Origin: Nitriliruptoraceae bacterium
GTDB lineage: Bacteria; Actinomycetota; Nitriliruptoria; Nitriliruptorales; Nitriliruptoraceae
Direction of reading: 5' to 3'
NCBI GenBank assembly: GCA_007121785.1
Contig: SKJX01000070.1
Coordinates: forward strand, 32,327-96,326
DNA: 64,000 bases
The position numbers were made by a program, and so were the translations under genes. Positions 35,791 to 44,416 of the stretch are shown here, piece by piece. How positions within the stretch are numbered: the stretch's first letter is position 1; each line of letters begins with the position of its first letter. Under the pieces are notes generated by a model. The model was not told the DNA's origin, searched no databases, and saw nothing but the letters and a program-made list of their open reading frames with translations.

Positions 35791-36293
35791 CGACGCAGGA
35801 AGTCGGGCAACTGGCCGGACGCCGTGGGGGTCGGCCCCACACGGCGGAACCTGCGGAAGGTGATCCGCCAGCCCTCGTCGAGACGCCGCAGTTCGTCCTC
35901 GTAGGTCCCCACCATCACGAAGTCGGCTTCGTGCGAAGCGCCGCCCGGCAGCCAGTGCCAGGCCGTGACGTGACAGTGGCTGGTCGCCCGATCCCCATCG
36001 ATCAGGATCCGTGGATTGGCCAGCAGGTGGGCGGTCGCGGTGAACCGCTCGACGATCGAGGTGAACGCCGCGCGTAGCTGCTCGCGCCCCTCCCAACGGT
36101 CGAAGCCGTGGTCGTCCACCGCGTCCGGGGAGAAGACCTCGTCGGCGATGCCGTTAGGGAGCCGGTGATCGACGCAGTAGCAGTAGTGGTGGAGCACGTC
36201 GAGCACGGCCTGTCGGTCGGCGAGCACGGCCAGGGACCCGTCGGGCACGCCGACACCGACGTGGACGGCGCGGTCGCTGGCTGCGTCGGTCAT
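35769..36293 (-). CDS. SnoaL-like (nuclear transport factor 2 family) protein
   Basis: 174 residues. NTF2-like cone fold: helix-rich start ADRQAVLDVLHHYCYCVDHR, then EVFSPDAVDDHGFDRWEGRE, strands RATSHCHVTAWHWLPGG and ADFVMVGTYEDELRRLDEGW, ending WRITFRRFRRVG. Family members include steroid isomerases, scytalone dehydratase-like and ring-hydroxylating dioxygenase beta-like enzymes, and many of unknown activity. Last gene of the minus operon ACAD, thioesterase, isomerase, LLM, SnoaL (9 bases behind the LLM gene). It may isomerise or dehydrate an intermediate; the reaction is unknown. Confidence 0.75.
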   Translation of the reverse strand: MTDAASDRAVHVGVGVPDGSLAVLADRQAVLDVLHHYCYCVDHRLPNGIADEVFSPDAVDDHGFDRWEGREQLRAAFTSIVERFTATAHLLANPRILIDGDRATSHCHVTAWHWLPGGASHEADFVMVGTYEDELRRLDEGWRITFRRFRRVGPTPTASGQLPDFLRRYRPDES

Positions 36294-36302
36294 CGGCAGC
36301 CC

Positions 36303-37256
36303 TCAGCGGAACTTGGGCATGACGGTCTCGGCGAACCGGTGCATGGCCTGCTCCTGGTCCCGCTCGCGGACGATGAACTCGAAGTACTCACAGCCGGCAT
36401 CGGCGAACTCGCGCAGCATCCGGGTCGCGCGCTCAGGACCACCGAAGATGGTGCCTTGCTCGGCGAGCATCGTCAGGTAGTCGTCGACGGAGATACCGCG
36501 CTGTTGGGCTCGCTCGGCCGCGTAGCGGTCGAACTCCTCGTCGGTGTCGCGCATGAGCAGCGAGGGGTTGAGGGATCGTCCCAGCGTGGACGGGTCGCGC
36601 TCGAGCTCGTCGCAATGCTGGTCGAGGATCTCCATCTTGCGCTTGAACGTCGCCAACGGGGTGATCACCAGGTTGTGCCAGTCGGCGTACTGGGCGACGA
36701 GGCGCAGCGTGCGCTTCTCACCGGCCCCACCGACCCAGACCGGTGGCCGCGGCTGCTGGATCGGGCGCGGGTTGTTCCAGGCACCGTCCACGTGGTAGTG
36801 CTCGCCGGTGAAGCTGAACTGCTCGTTGGCGAACATGCCGAGCAGGATCTCGAGGCCCTCCTGGAGCTGGTCGAGGCGGACCTTGCCGGACGGGTAGGGG
36901 ATGCCGTACATCCGGAACTCGTCCTCGTGCCAGCCGGCACCCATGCCGATGTCGACGCGGCCTCCGGAGATGACGTCGAGCGACGTGGCCATCTTCGCCG
37001 TGATCGAGGGGTAGCGGTAGCCGTTGCAGAGGGTCATGAAGCCGATGCGCACACGCTCGGTGGCCCGGGCGAGGGCGCCGGCCACCGTCCAGCACTCGAA
37101 CGTCGGGGCCTCGTACCGCCCCGAGATGGGGTCGGGGACGAAGTGGTCGTTGAGCCAGATGCCATCGAAGCCGAGCCGTTCGGCCAGCAGCGCGGTCTTC
37201 TCCAGCTGCTCGTAGCTCGGGTTGTACTGCTCGACGCGGTAGCCGAAACCGACCAT
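36303..37256 (-). CDS. LLM class F420-dependent-type oxidoreductase
   Basis: 317 residues. Start: GFGYRVEQYNPSYEQLEKTA, then LGFDGIWLNDHFVPDP, ATERVRIGFMTLCNGYRYPS followed by ITAKMATSLDVISGGRVDIG and MGAGWHEDEFRMYGIPYPS. The segment SGGRVDIGMGAGWHEDE with PPVWVGGAGEKRTLRLVAQY is the luciferase-like core of the F420-using subgroup. It is 8 bases downstream of the isomerase gene and 9 bases upstream of the SnoaL-like gene, so it belongs to a fatty-acid-type degradation operon. Probably oxidises a CoA-thioester pathway intermediate or its precursor; the substrate is unknown. Confidence 0.87.
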   Translation of the reverse strand: MVGFGYRVEQYNPSYEQLEKTALLAERLGFDGIWLNDHFVPDPISGRYEAPTFECWTVAGALARATERVRIGFMTLCNGYRYPSITAKMATSLDVISGGRVDIGMGAGWHEDEFRMYGIPYPSGKVRLDQLQEGLEILLGMFANEQFSFTGEHYHVDGAWNNPRPIQQPRPPVWVGGAGEKRTLRLVAQYADWHNLVITPLATFKRKMEILDQHCDELERDPSTLGRSLNPSLLMRDTDEEFDRYAAERAQQRGISVDDYLTMLAEQGTIFGGPERATRMLREFADAGCEYFEFIVRERDQEQAMHRFAETVMPKFR

Positions 37257-37264
37257 GGTGTGTC

Positions 37265-38053
37265 CTACTCTCCGGTGAAGCTCGGGGTGCGGCGCTCGAC
37301 GAAGGCCGAGACGCCCTCACGGAAGTCGTGGGTCTGCCAGAGCTCGGCGACCGCGGTGCGCTCGGCGTCGAGGTGATCCGACAGATCGTGGGTGGTGGCC
37401 TCGTCCACGAGCCGTCGCATGCGTGTGAGCGCGAGCGGTGGGATGCCGGCGAGCGCCCGCGCCTGCTCGACGGCGGCCGAGACCGCCTCGCCAGGCTCGA
37501 CGAGCTCCTCGACGAGCCCGAAGGACTCCAGGGCAGCGGCGTCCAGGGCGCGGTTGTGCACGAACAGGCTCGTGGTGCGGGCGGCACCCAGGGCCCGGGT
37601 GAGGAAGTAGGAGACACCGCCGTCCGGGGAGGCACCGATCCCGAAGTAGCCGGGTACCAGCTGCGCCTTGCGGTCGGCGACACGGGTGTCGGCAGCCAGC
37701 GCCAGGCCCATGCCGGCCCCGACGGCGAAGCCCTCGATCGCGGCGACGATGGGGAACGGTGCGCTGCGTAGCACGCGGATGGTCTGGTGCAGTTCGGTCA
37801 CCAGCGGGTCGAGGACCGCGGGCGGATCGCCATCCAGCGCCGCGCGGACGAGCGACAGGTCCGCCCCGGCGCAGAAGGAGCCCTCGGCGCCGTGGAGCAC
37901 CGCCGCCTTGGTCCGACCGGCGTCGATCGTCTGGTTGAGGGCGTCGCGCAACTCGACGACGCTCTCGACGGTGATCGCGTTGCGGACCTGGGGACGGTTG
38001 AGCACCACCCGGGTGATCCCGCCCGTCTCGCCTTGCAACTCTACGTTGGCCAT
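37265..38053 (-). CDS. enoyl-CoA hydratase/isomerase family protein, PaaG-like
   Basis: 262 residues from ATG 38053. Crotonase fold: TRVVLNRPQVRNAITVESVV, FCAGADLSLVRAAL, AIEGFAVGAGMGLALAADTR. Both hydratase Glu positions are absent (GAGMG and VPGYFG), but the loop GIGASPDGGVSYFLTRALG keeps the Asp found in PaaG-type isomerases (PDxGG). An enoyl-CoA isomerase is therefore more likely than a hydratase. The upstream promoter appears to give a leaderless message, because a TAGGGT box ends only 7 bases before ATG. Follows a thioesterase gene by 81 bases and has its own TTGACGTTGCACGT element. Confidence 0.83.
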   Translation of the reverse strand: MANVELQGETGGITRVVLNRPQVRNAITVESVVELRDALNQTIDAGRTKAAVLHGAEGSFCAGADLSLVRAALDGDPPAVLDPLVTELHQTIRVLRSAPFPIVAAIEGFAVGAGMGLALAADTRVADRKAQLVPGYFGIGASPDGGVSYFLTRALGAARTTSLFVHNRALDAAALESFGLVEELVEPGEAVSAAVEQARALAGIPPLALTRMRRLVDEATTHDLSDHLDAERTAVAELWQTHDFREGVSAFVERRTPSFTGE

Positions 38054-38059
38054 AGCCTC

Positions 38060-38089
38060 ACCCTAGTCGACTTGACGTTGCACGTTCAA
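38060..38089 (-). promoter_or_regulatory. leaderless promoter with TTGACGTTGCACGT element in its spacer
   Basis: Read on the minus strand, TTGAAC (38089-38084) and TAGGGT (38065-38060) are 18 bases apart, and the -10 box ends 7 bases before the isomerase ATG at 38053. A message starting there would have almost no leader. On the plus strand TTGACGTTGCACGTTCAA (38072-38089) fills the spacer and -35, with TTGA/TCAA ends in inverted order. Its first 14 bases recur at the acyl-CoA dehydrogenase promoter. Confidence 0.5.
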
Positions 38090-38134
38090 TCGCGGTTCGC
38101 GTGCCTGGCGGGTCGTGACGGGGCGTCCTCCCAC

Positions 38135-38563
38135 TCACGCGGTCCACCGCTGCCCCTCCGGTCGCGTGATGGCCTTGGTGACGTGACCGTAGGCGATCGT
38201 GCGTCCCTCGACCGCGGCGGTGGCGCGGCTGAACGCACGCGTGCGTCCGCGTTGGACGACCTCCCCGTGGACGTCGATCACGTCGTCGAGCTGGCTCGGC
38301 CGTAGCAGCACCGAGGAGGTATCGGTGGTGGAGCACTCCTCGTCGTCCTCGAGCATCGGCAGCACGGCGAAGAAGCAGGCGGCGTCGAGCAGCGCGGGCA
38401 TCAGGCCCCCGTTGAAGTGGCCCAGACCCATCGACGACCCGGAGATCGGCAGCCGGACCTCCGCCGCCCCGGGCTCCATGGAGATCAGTTCGAGCCCGAG
38501 GTAGCGGTAGAGCGGCAGCGCCATCACCTCGTCGGCGATGGTCTGGAGGGAGCTGTGGGTCAT
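38135..38563 (-). CDS. PaaI-like hotdog acyl-CoA thioesterase
   Basis: 142 residues. Single hotdog domain: LGLELISMEPGAAEVRLPIS, the core helix GHFNGGLMPALLDAACFFAV (PaaI family HGG-x-x-x-x-L-x-D region, here FNGG), then SVLLRPSQLDDVIDVHGEVV and TRAFSRATAAVEGRTIAYGH. Releases free acid from acyl- or aromatic-CoA, often to relieve CoA sequestration. Lies 64 bases after the acyl-CoA dehydrogenase gene in the same direction. The missing His of the usual NHGG motif (HFNGG instead) makes the catalytic details uncertain. Confidence 0.82.
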   Translation of the reverse strand: MTHSSLQTIADEVMALPLYRYLGLELISMEPGAAEVRLPISGSSMGLGHFNGGLMPALLDAACFFAVLPMLEDDEECSTTDTSSVLLRPSQLDDVIDVHGEVVQRGRTRAFSRATAAVEGRTIAYGHVTKAITRPEGQRWTA

Positions 38564-38627
38564 CGCGGTTCCGGCGGTCGAGCGGTCGCAGATGCGCAGG
38601 GTGGGCCGACACGGCAGCGGCCCACGC

Positions 38628-39761
38628 TCACTTGATCTCGTCGATCGCGCGCATCACGAGCTCGCGCTGGACCTCGGAGGTGCCTTCGAGCAGCTCGTAC
38701 ATCTTGGCGTCGCGGAACATCCGCTCGACCGGTGTCTCCTTGGAGATGCCGTAGACGCCGTGGACGGAGACGGCCATACGGGCGACCTCGACCGCGGTCT
38801 GGGTCACGAACAGCTTCGTGGAGGCGATCTCGGGGATGGTGTCCGAGCCCTTCTCGTCCTTGCAGCGTGCCCCCCAGTAGAGCATCTGGCGGCTGGCCTC
38901 GAGCTGGCTGACCATCTCCGCGAGCAGGTGGTGGATCGCCTGGAAGTCGATGATCGGGTGACCGCGCTGCTCGCGGTGCCGCGCGTAGCGGACCGCCTCT
39001 TCGAGCGACGCTTGCATGATCCCCACCGACATCGCCGACAGACCGAGCTTCCCGGTGGTCATGGCGCGCTTGAGGGTCTTGAACTGGCCGCCGGTGCTGC
39101 CGAGGAGGTGGTCGGCCGGGATCTCGACGTCGTCGAGGTGGAGGTCGGCGAGGCCGGTACCGCCGAGCCCGAGCATCTCGGTCGGCGACTCGGCGTGGAC
39201 CTGCGGGCCCTCGGTCGGCACCAGGAACAGGCTGACGTCATCGTCCGGGTCCTTGGCGAACACCACACCGACGTCGGCGTGGGTGGCGTTGGTGATCCAG
39301 CGCTTGTGGCCGTTGATCCGCCAACCGTCGTCGGTACGCGTCGCGCGTGTCTTGAGGTTCTCCGGGTCGGAGCCGGTGTCGGGCTCGGTGAAGCCGAAGA
39401 ACCCGGTCACCTCACCGCGCAGCAGCGGCGGGACCCAGCGCTGGATCTGTTCATCGGTGCCGGCGTCCTGGAGGGCACCGGCGACCACGGTGTTGACCTG
39501 GAAGTGGATGCCGAGCGCAGGGAGCACCCGGGCCACCTCCTCATGGAGGATCGCCCAGGCCAGCCAGCTGCCGTCTCCGCCACCGAGCTCGCTGGGGTAG
39601 GGCAGGCCGTAGGCGCCGAGCTCCGCGAGCACCGGCCTGGCCTCGTGCGGGAACTCATGGTCGCGGTCCATCTTGTCGATCAGGGGCCGGAAGTGCTTCT
39701 CGGCCGTCCTGCGGCAGCTCTGGCGGAACTCCTCGAGCTCCGCTGGAAGGGTTGAGTGCAT
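38628..39761 (-). CDS. acyl-CoA dehydrogenase (FadE type)
   Basis: 377 residues from ATG 39761, behind CGAGGATGACCC. Blocks: FTEPDTGSDPENLKTRATRT, RWITNATHADVGVVFAKDP, the central TGGQFKTLKRAMTTGKLGLS, and the C-terminal YELLEGTSEVQRELVMRAID, which keeps the catalytic Glu of the EGTxE motif. FAD enzyme oxidising acyl-CoA to 2-enoyl-CoA in the cytoplasm, electrons to ETF. First gene of the minus operon (then thioesterase, PaaG-like isomerase, LLM, SnoaL). Its substrate should be the ligand of the nearby pathway but is not readable from sequence. Confidence 0.9.
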   Translation of the reverse strand: MHSTLPAELEEFRQSCRRTAEKHFRPLIDKMDRDHEFPHEARPVLAELGAYGLPYPSELGGGDGSWLAWAILHEEVARVLPALGIHFQVNTVVAGALQDAGTDEQIQRWVPPLLRGEVTGFFGFTEPDTGSDPENLKTRATRTDDGWRINGHKRWITNATHADVGVVFAKDPDDDVSLFLVPTEGPQVHAESPTEMLGLGGTGLADLHLDDVEIPADHLLGSTGGQFKTLKRAMTTGKLGLSAMSVGIMQASLEEAVRYARHREQRGHPIIDFQAIHHLLAEMVSQLEASRQMLYWGARCKDEKGSDTIPEIASTKLFVTQTAVEVARMAVSVHGVYGISKETPVERMFRDAKMYELLEGTSEVQRELVMRAIDEIK

Positions 39762-39784
39762 GGGTCATCCTCGTGTCGCCGTGG

Positions 39785-39818
39785 CATCAACATATCACGT
39801 GCAACGTCAACTCTGTAA
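39785..39818 (-). promoter_or_regulatory. promoter of the acyl-CoA dehydrogenase operon with repeated operator-like element
   Basis: Minus strand: TTACAG (39818-39813), 18-base spacer, TATGTT (39794-39789), then about 28 bases to ATG 39761. The spacer holds TTGACGTTGCACGT (39810-39797), identical over 14 bases to the element at 38072-38085 but in opposite orientation to the gene. A 12-base relative of the downstream part, CAACATATGACG, recurs at 39858-39869 on the way to the divergent molybdoenzyme operon (CAACATATCACG at 39788-39799). Confidence 0.5.
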
Positions 39819-40028
39819 GTCGGTCCCGGGCCGCCGGACACCATCGGCTGGTACGACCAACATATGACGATAAACGAAAGATAAGCTGGCCCGGCGTCGA
39901 CGGTGTCCGTTACGGTGTCGCAGGCGTGGACGGCAGGCCGTCGAACCGCGTACCGGGCGGGCTGGCCGAGCTGCCCCGGGTTGGTGCCCGTGGTCGGGTC
40001 GCCATCGCCGCGACGAGGGAGACGCTCC

Positions 40029-42041
40029 ATGAGAGAGCAGCGCAGCTTCTGCCGGATCTGCCCCGCGTTGTGCGGGATCGTGGTCACCGTCGACGATGAC
40101 GACCGGGTCGTCGGCGTTCGCGGTGACCGCGACCATCCGATCTCCCAGGGCTACACCTGCCCCAAGGGTCGGTCGTTGCCGGCGTTCCACCACGCCGACA
40201 ACCGGCTCGACCACCCGCTGTTGCGCGTGGGCGATCAGTTCGAACCGGTCAGCTGGGAGCGGACGTTCGACGACCTGCAGCGCAGCCTGTCGAGCGTCAT
40301 CGCTGACCACGGACCCGACGCGGTCGGCGCCTACCTGGGTACCGGCGCCGCGTTCGATCCGGCTGGACGGCGCATCGCCCGCAAGCTCCTGCAGTCGATC
40401 GGCTCACGCAGCCTGTACACCTCGACCACGGTCGACACGCCGTGCAAGCCGCTGGTCTCCGAACTGATGTCGGGCCAGCCGATGCTCATCCCCGTGGTCG
40501 ACGAGCAGCGGCCGGGGCTGACGCTGTTGATCGGCAGCAACCCGGTGGTCTCACACGGCCACCTCAACGCCTGGAGCAACCCCCGCACCCGTCTGCGGCG
40601 CATCGCCGAGGAGGGCGAGCTGTGGGTCATCGACCCTCGGCGGACCGAGACGGCGCGCCTGGCCAACCGCCACCTCGCACCGACGCCGGGCACCGACTAC
40701 ATCTGGTTGGGCTGGCTCGTTCGCGAGTTGCTCAAGGACGCCGATGAGGTGGCGCTTCGGGAACGCGCGAGCGGGGTCGACGAGCTCGCGGCCGCCGTCG
40801 CCGGGTTCGATCTCGAGCGTGTCGTGGAGCAGACCGGCCTCGACCGCCAGGAGCTGTTGGACCTGCTGGAGGCGATCCGCCGGCACGGCCGCTTCGCCGG
40901 GCAGACGGGTACCGGCACGACCATGGCCGAGTCGGCCAACCTCACCGAGTGGCTGTTGTGGGCGCTGCACATCGTCACCGACTCGTATGACCGGCCCGGC
41001 GGTGCCTGGTTCAACCCCGGCTACGTCTCCGGGTTCGACCGTCGGGACCGCGAACCTTCGGCCGGGAGCGCACAGCCGGGCCCCCCGAGCCGCCCGGAGT
41101 TGCCCAGCCGGTGGGGGGAGTACCCGTGCGCGGCCATGTCCGACGAGATCGAGTCGGGGAACCTGCGGGCGCTGTTCGTCATCGGCGCCAACGCGGTGAC
41201 CTCGCTGCCCGACACGGAGCGGTTGACGGCCGCGCTGGAGCAGCTCGACCTCCTGGTGGTCGCCGACGTAGCGACCAATGAGACCAGCGAGCTCGCGACC
41301 CACGTGCTGCCGGTCGCCGGCCAACTCGAGCGGGCCGACGTGCCGCACTTCATCGACCAGATGCAGCCTGCCGTGGTAGCCCAGTACACCGACGCGGTGG
41401 TCCCGCCACAGGCCGAACGCCGCCCGATGTGGTGGGTGTTCGCCAAGCTCGGTCAGCGGCTCGGCTTCGACCTGATGCGTGGCGTGGATCCCGACGAGGC
41501 CAGCGACGACGACGCGATCACCCCGTTGACGGTCACCGCCCAGCGGCCGCTGTCGGAGCTCAAGGAGCACGCCGGCGAGGTCGACCTCGCCAGCTGGGCC
41601 GAGTTCGGCTGGAGCGAGAGGCTCATGCCCGACGGTGGGTGGCGGTTGGCTCCGGCGGAGCTCGTCGAGCAGCTCGAGCAGATGGAGGCGCCGCCACGGC
41701 TCTCCCTCATCCCTCGTCGGCAGCTGCGTCACCTCAACTCCCAACTCGCCGCATCGGGCACCGAGGACGGTCGCCGCGACCCGCCGCACGTCCTGGTCCA
41801 CCCTGACGATGCCCGGGAGCTCGGGTTCGAGGCCGGCGACCTGGTGCGGGTGCGTGCCAACGGCCATGCCCTGGAGCTGGTGGTCGAGCCAGACGAGTCG
41901 ATCCGGCGCGGCGTGGTCTCGGTCCCGCACGGCTTCGGGGCGCTGAACGTCAACGTCCTCACCAGCGGTGTCGAGTCGGTCGATCCGCTCACCGGCATGG
42001 TGCGCTACTCCGGTGTACCGGTCGAGCTGGAGCCGGTGTGA
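40029..42041 (+). CDS. single-subunit molybdopterin (bis-PGD) oxidoreductase with N-terminal [4Fe-4S] motif
   Basis: 670 residues from ATG 40029, with GAGGGAGA upstream; the open frame before it is Arg/Pro-rich noise. Fe-S site C8-x2-C11-x3-C15-x28-C44 (FCRICPALCG ... YTCPKGRS), then the molybdopterin core (GAYLGTGAAFDPAGRRIARK), VDTPCKPLVSELMSG where C139 is the likely metal ligand, GTDYIWLGWLVRELL, and a C-terminal MopB beta-barrel (LVHPDDARELGFEAGDLVRV). No Tat signal, so it is cytoplasmic. No electron-transfer partner is encoded beside it, unusual for formate/nitrate-reductase relatives. Hydratase or hydroxylase roles, as in acetylene hydratase-type members, remain possible. Starts a five-gene operon. 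Confidence 0.85.
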   Translation: MREQRSFCRICPALCGIVVTVDDDDRVVGVRGDRDHPISQGYTCPKGRSLPAFHHADNRLDHPLLRVGDQFEPVSWERTFDDLQRSLSSVIADHGPDAVGAYLGTGAAFDPAGRRIARKLLQSIGSRSLYTSTTVDTPCKPLVSELMSGQPMLIPVVDEQRPGLTLLIGSNPVVSHGHLNAWSNPRTRLRRIAEEGELWVIDPRRTETARLANRHLAPTPGTDYIWLGWLVRELLKDADEVALRERASGVDELAAAVAGFDLERVVEQTGLDRQELLDLLEAIRRHGRFAGQTGTGTTMAESANLTEWLLWALHIVTDSYDRPGGAWFNPGYVSGFDRRDREPSAGSAQPGPPSRPELPSRWGEYPCAAMSDEIESGNLRALFVIGANAVTSLPDTERLTAALEQLDLLVVADVATNETSELATHVLPVAGQLERADVPHFIDQMQPAVVAQYTDAVVPPQAERRPMWWVFAKLGQRLGFDLMRGVDPDEASDDDAITPLTVTAQRPLSELKEHAGEVDLASWAEFGWSERLMPDGGWRLAPAELVEQLEQMEAPPRLSLIPRRQLRHLNSQLAASGTEDGRRDPPHVLVHPDDARELGFEAGDLVRVRANGHALELVVEPDESIRRGVVSVPHGFGALNVNVLTSGVESVDPLTGMVRYSGVPVELEPV

Positions 42042-42793
42042 GCTCGAGCGCGGCGCCGAGCCGTATGTCGAAGTCGATCAGCCGGTTCCTGCCGGTCAGT
42101 ACGCAGCCGCCCGAGGAGAGCGAGCGTCACTACAGCCAGGTCCACTTCCCGTGGGCGCAGCGACTTCTCGCCGAGCGTGAGCAGGTCCGGACCTACCACA
42201 CCAACCGCGTGCTCCGTCAGTACGACCAGACCGGACGGTTCGCGCGGCGGCCGACGGCCTGGCGGTTCGTGCTGCTGACCTTCGAGCCCGGACGCGGCCT
42301 CGAGCTCGATCCGGCCACGGCCGAACGGATCGCGCAGGACCATCCCAACTGTCTGCGTGCGTTGCGTGCCACCCCGGTGGAGCCGACCCTGATCCTCGAC
42401 CGAGTGGACGGCCAGACCGTCCTGGCCAAGTACCTCGTCGAGCTCGATCGTGCGGCAGAAACGTCACCGGAGGAGGCCGACCTCCGGCTCAAGGTGATGA
42501 TCGATCGGCTGGCCAGCCGGCTCGATGGCACGCCCGGTTTCCGGTCGCTGTCGTCCAACCGGGTGCTCGGCGAGGCGCGGACCGAGGCGGTCGTGGAGGA
42601 GGGACAGCGCGTGATCGGGCAGCTGCTGCCGGGGACCGACAAGTGCGCCTACCTCGAACTGTACTTCGATGACCTCAGCTTCGGCGACCGCTTCTTCGCC
42701 CGCGACGACGTCCTGGAGCTGTTGGAGGACCCGACCTTCGCCATGCTCGCCGTCTACCACGTGGAGGAACGGTGCGGACTCGATCGCCGCTAG
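42038..42793 (+). CDS. EthD-like dimeric alpha-beta barrel protein, possibly duplicated
   Basis: 251 residues from GTG 42038 (overlapping the molybdoenzyme stop by 4 bases); ATG 42065 is the alternative. The segment ERHYSQVHFPWAQRLLAERE then QVRTYHTNRVLRQYD resembles the EthD/YCII-type ferredoxin-like unit (a His near a helix that begins 'H-x-PL/W'), and a second similar unit may lie near CAYLELYFDDLSFGDRFFAR. EthD proteins accompany cytochrome P450 or dehydratase/monooxygenase systems and are often of unknown function. Its coupling to the molybdoenzyme suggests they act together. The assignment is by fold pattern only. Confidence 0.5.
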   Translation: MSSSAAPSRMSKSISRFLPVSTQPPEESERHYSQVHFPWAQRLLAEREQVRTYHTNRVLRQYDQTGRFARRPTAWRFVLLTFEPGRGLELDPATAERIAQDHPNCLRALRATPVEPTLILDRVDGQTVLAKYLVELDRAAETSPEEADLRLKVMIDRLASRLDGTPGFRSLSSNRVLGEARTEAVVEEGQRVIGQLLPGTDKCAYLELYFDDLSFGDRFFARDDVLELLEDPTFAMLAVYHVEERCGLDRR

Positions 42794-42821
42794 CCCCCGC
42801 CCAGCCCCCGAGGAGCAGCAG

Positions 42822-43268
42822 ATGCTGACCGGACCGTTCGAGGACGTCGAGGTGGGCGCCGAGGTGTCGACCCGCGGCGTGACGGTCACCGAGACCCACG
42901 TGGTGCAGTTCTCGGGGTTGACGGGCGACCAGGCCTGGCTGCACGTCGACGCTGCCGCGGCCGAGGCCGGCCCGTTCGGCGCACGGGTGGCCCATGGGCT
43001 GCTGCTGCTGTCGATGTGTGGCGGGTTGATGTACGAGCATTCCTCCGAGTGGGCGCTGGCCAACTACGGCTACGACCGGGTGCGGTTCACCGCTCCGGTG
43101 TTCCTGGGCGACACGGTCCATCTCGGGGTGTCGTGCAGCGCCAAGGAGCGCGAGACCGCTGACAACGGGGTGGTCTGCCTGGCGTTGGATCTGCGCAACC
43201 AACGTGACGAGCCCGTGCTGGTCGCCCAGCAGCGCGTGCTGGTCGCCAAGCGCGGCACGGACCGATGA
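42822..43268 (+). CDS. MaoC-like (R)-specific enoyl-CoA hydratase
   Basis: 148 residues from ATG 42822 (GAGGAG upstream). Hotdog fold with the R-hydratase motif: FSGLTGDQAWLHVDAAAAEA then GPFGARVAHGLLLLSMCGG. The Asp-His pair (D in GDQAWLH, H in WLH and AHG) matches the catalytic hydratase-2 motif. Downstream strands (VRFTAPVFLGDTVHLGVSCS) complete the domain. Hydrates trans-2-enoyl-CoA or related substrate. Lies 28 bases behind the EthD-like gene, in the molybdoenzyme operon; in this context the substrate may be an oxidised cyclic or branched acyl-CoA. Confidence 0.85.
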   Translation: MLTGPFEDVEVGAEVSTRGVTVTETHVVQFSGLTGDQAWLHVDAAAAEAGPFGARVAHGLLLLSMCGGLMYEHSSEWALANYGYDRVRFTAPVFLGDTVHLGVSCSAKERETADNGVVCLALDLRNQRDEPVLVAQQRVLVAKRGTDR

Positions 43269-43314
43269 TGACCGTGATCGCGTGCCACGGGCCGATCGCT
43301 CCAGGCGGGTGCTG

Positions 43315-44319
43315 GTGACCGCCGTCGGCCTGGCCCTGCCGCAGCTCGGCCCGCACGTCTCACCCGACGTCGTGCAGGCGTTCGCGAGCCGTGCAGAACA
43401 GCTCGGCTTCGCCTCGCTGTGGGTGCAGGACCACTTCGCCTACCCGTTGGAACCGGAGGGTGGGTACGTCGGGATCGAGGGGGAGCCGATCCCTGCGGCC
43501 TACCGCCAGATCCTCTCGCCGCTGGAGTTGCTCAGTGTCGTCGCAGGCTGGACTTCGACGGTGCGCCTGGGCACCAGCGTGCTGGTGGCCGGCCACCACC
43601 GTCCGGCCCCGTTGGCCAAGCAGTTGGCCACCTTGGACGTGCTCTCCAAAGGGCGGCTCAGCGTCGGGCTGGGCATCGGCTGGTGCCGCGAGGAGCACCG
43701 CATGTGCGACGTCGACCCGGCGACCCGCGGGGCCCGGATGGACGACTTCGTGCCAGCGCTGCTGCGGTGCTGGGAGCCAGGGCCGGTGAGCTACGAGGGT
43801 GCCTACTTCCAGATCCCGCCGAGTGAACTGCTGCCGCGCCCGGTGCAGCGCCCGCGACCACCGCTCCTCGCGGGGATGTGGTCACGCGCTGGTCGACGAC
43901 GCACCGCGACCTGGTTCGACGGGTGGAACCCCGCGGGCCTGCCGGTCGCCCGCGTGCTCGAGATGGCCGCTCGGCTCGCCGAGCTGCGTGACCCCGGGCT
44001 GCCTCCGCTGTCGATCCATGCACGGGTGTTCGTCGCTGATCCGCGTTCGAGCTCCGGTGCTGCGAGCCTCGGGATCGACGGGGTCACCCGGGAGGTCGTA
44101 CAGGCATCGGCCGGCGGCATCGACGAGGTCATCATCGATGCGAGCTTCTGGGCGGAGGTCGCGCGACCGGAGGACTGGGTCGCGCTTCCCGAACGGTTGG
44201 CGCCGTGCCTGGAGGCCGCTGCTTCGGCGGCGGTCGGTCCCGGTCGCGCTCAGCCGGGGCCGGTCCACCCGCAGCAGCCTCGGCCTGGAGCGACGGGGGC
44301 TGGCGGACCGGCAGCATGA
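43315..44319 (+). CDS. LLM class flavin-dependent oxidoreductase
   Basis: 334 residues from GTG 43315 (GTG 43309 is another option, with CAGGCGG close by); the long upstream frame overlapping MaoC is not coding. Sequence: VGLALPQLGPHVSPDVVQAF, QLGFASLWVQDHFAYPLEPE, VLVAGHHRPAPLAKQLATLD then VLSKGRLSVGLGIGWCREEH. Same luciferase-like fold as the gene at 469, with which it shares the start pattern and the 'conserved 3-strand' VLVAGHHRPAPLAKQLATLD region. Fourth gene of the molybdoenzyme operon. Substrate unknown. The C-terminal 40 residues are a Pro/Gly/Ala-rich tail, possibly disordered. Confidence 0.84.
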   Translation: MTAVGLALPQLGPHVSPDVVQAFASRAEQLGFASLWVQDHFAYPLEPEGGYVGIEGEPIPAAYRQILSPLELLSVVAGWTSTVRLGTSVLVAGHHRPAPLAKQLATLDVLSKGRLSVGLGIGWCREEHRMCDVDPATRGARMDDFVPALLRCWEPGPVSYEGAYFQIPPSELLPRPVQRPRPPLLAGMWSRAGRRRTATWFDGWNPAGLPVARVLEMAARLAELRDPGLPPLSIHARVFVADPRSSSGAASLGIDGVTREVVQASAGGIDEVIIDASFWAEVARPEDWVALPERLAPCLEAAASAAVGPGRAQPGPVHPQQPRPGATGAGGPAA

Positions 44320-44416
44320 GGTGCATGGTGCCCCCCCCGAAACCTCCATCTCTTGTTGGATGTAGATTGCGTTCCCTGCCGGGCGTGAGCCCGCGGTCGA
44401 GCAACCAGGAGGCACC

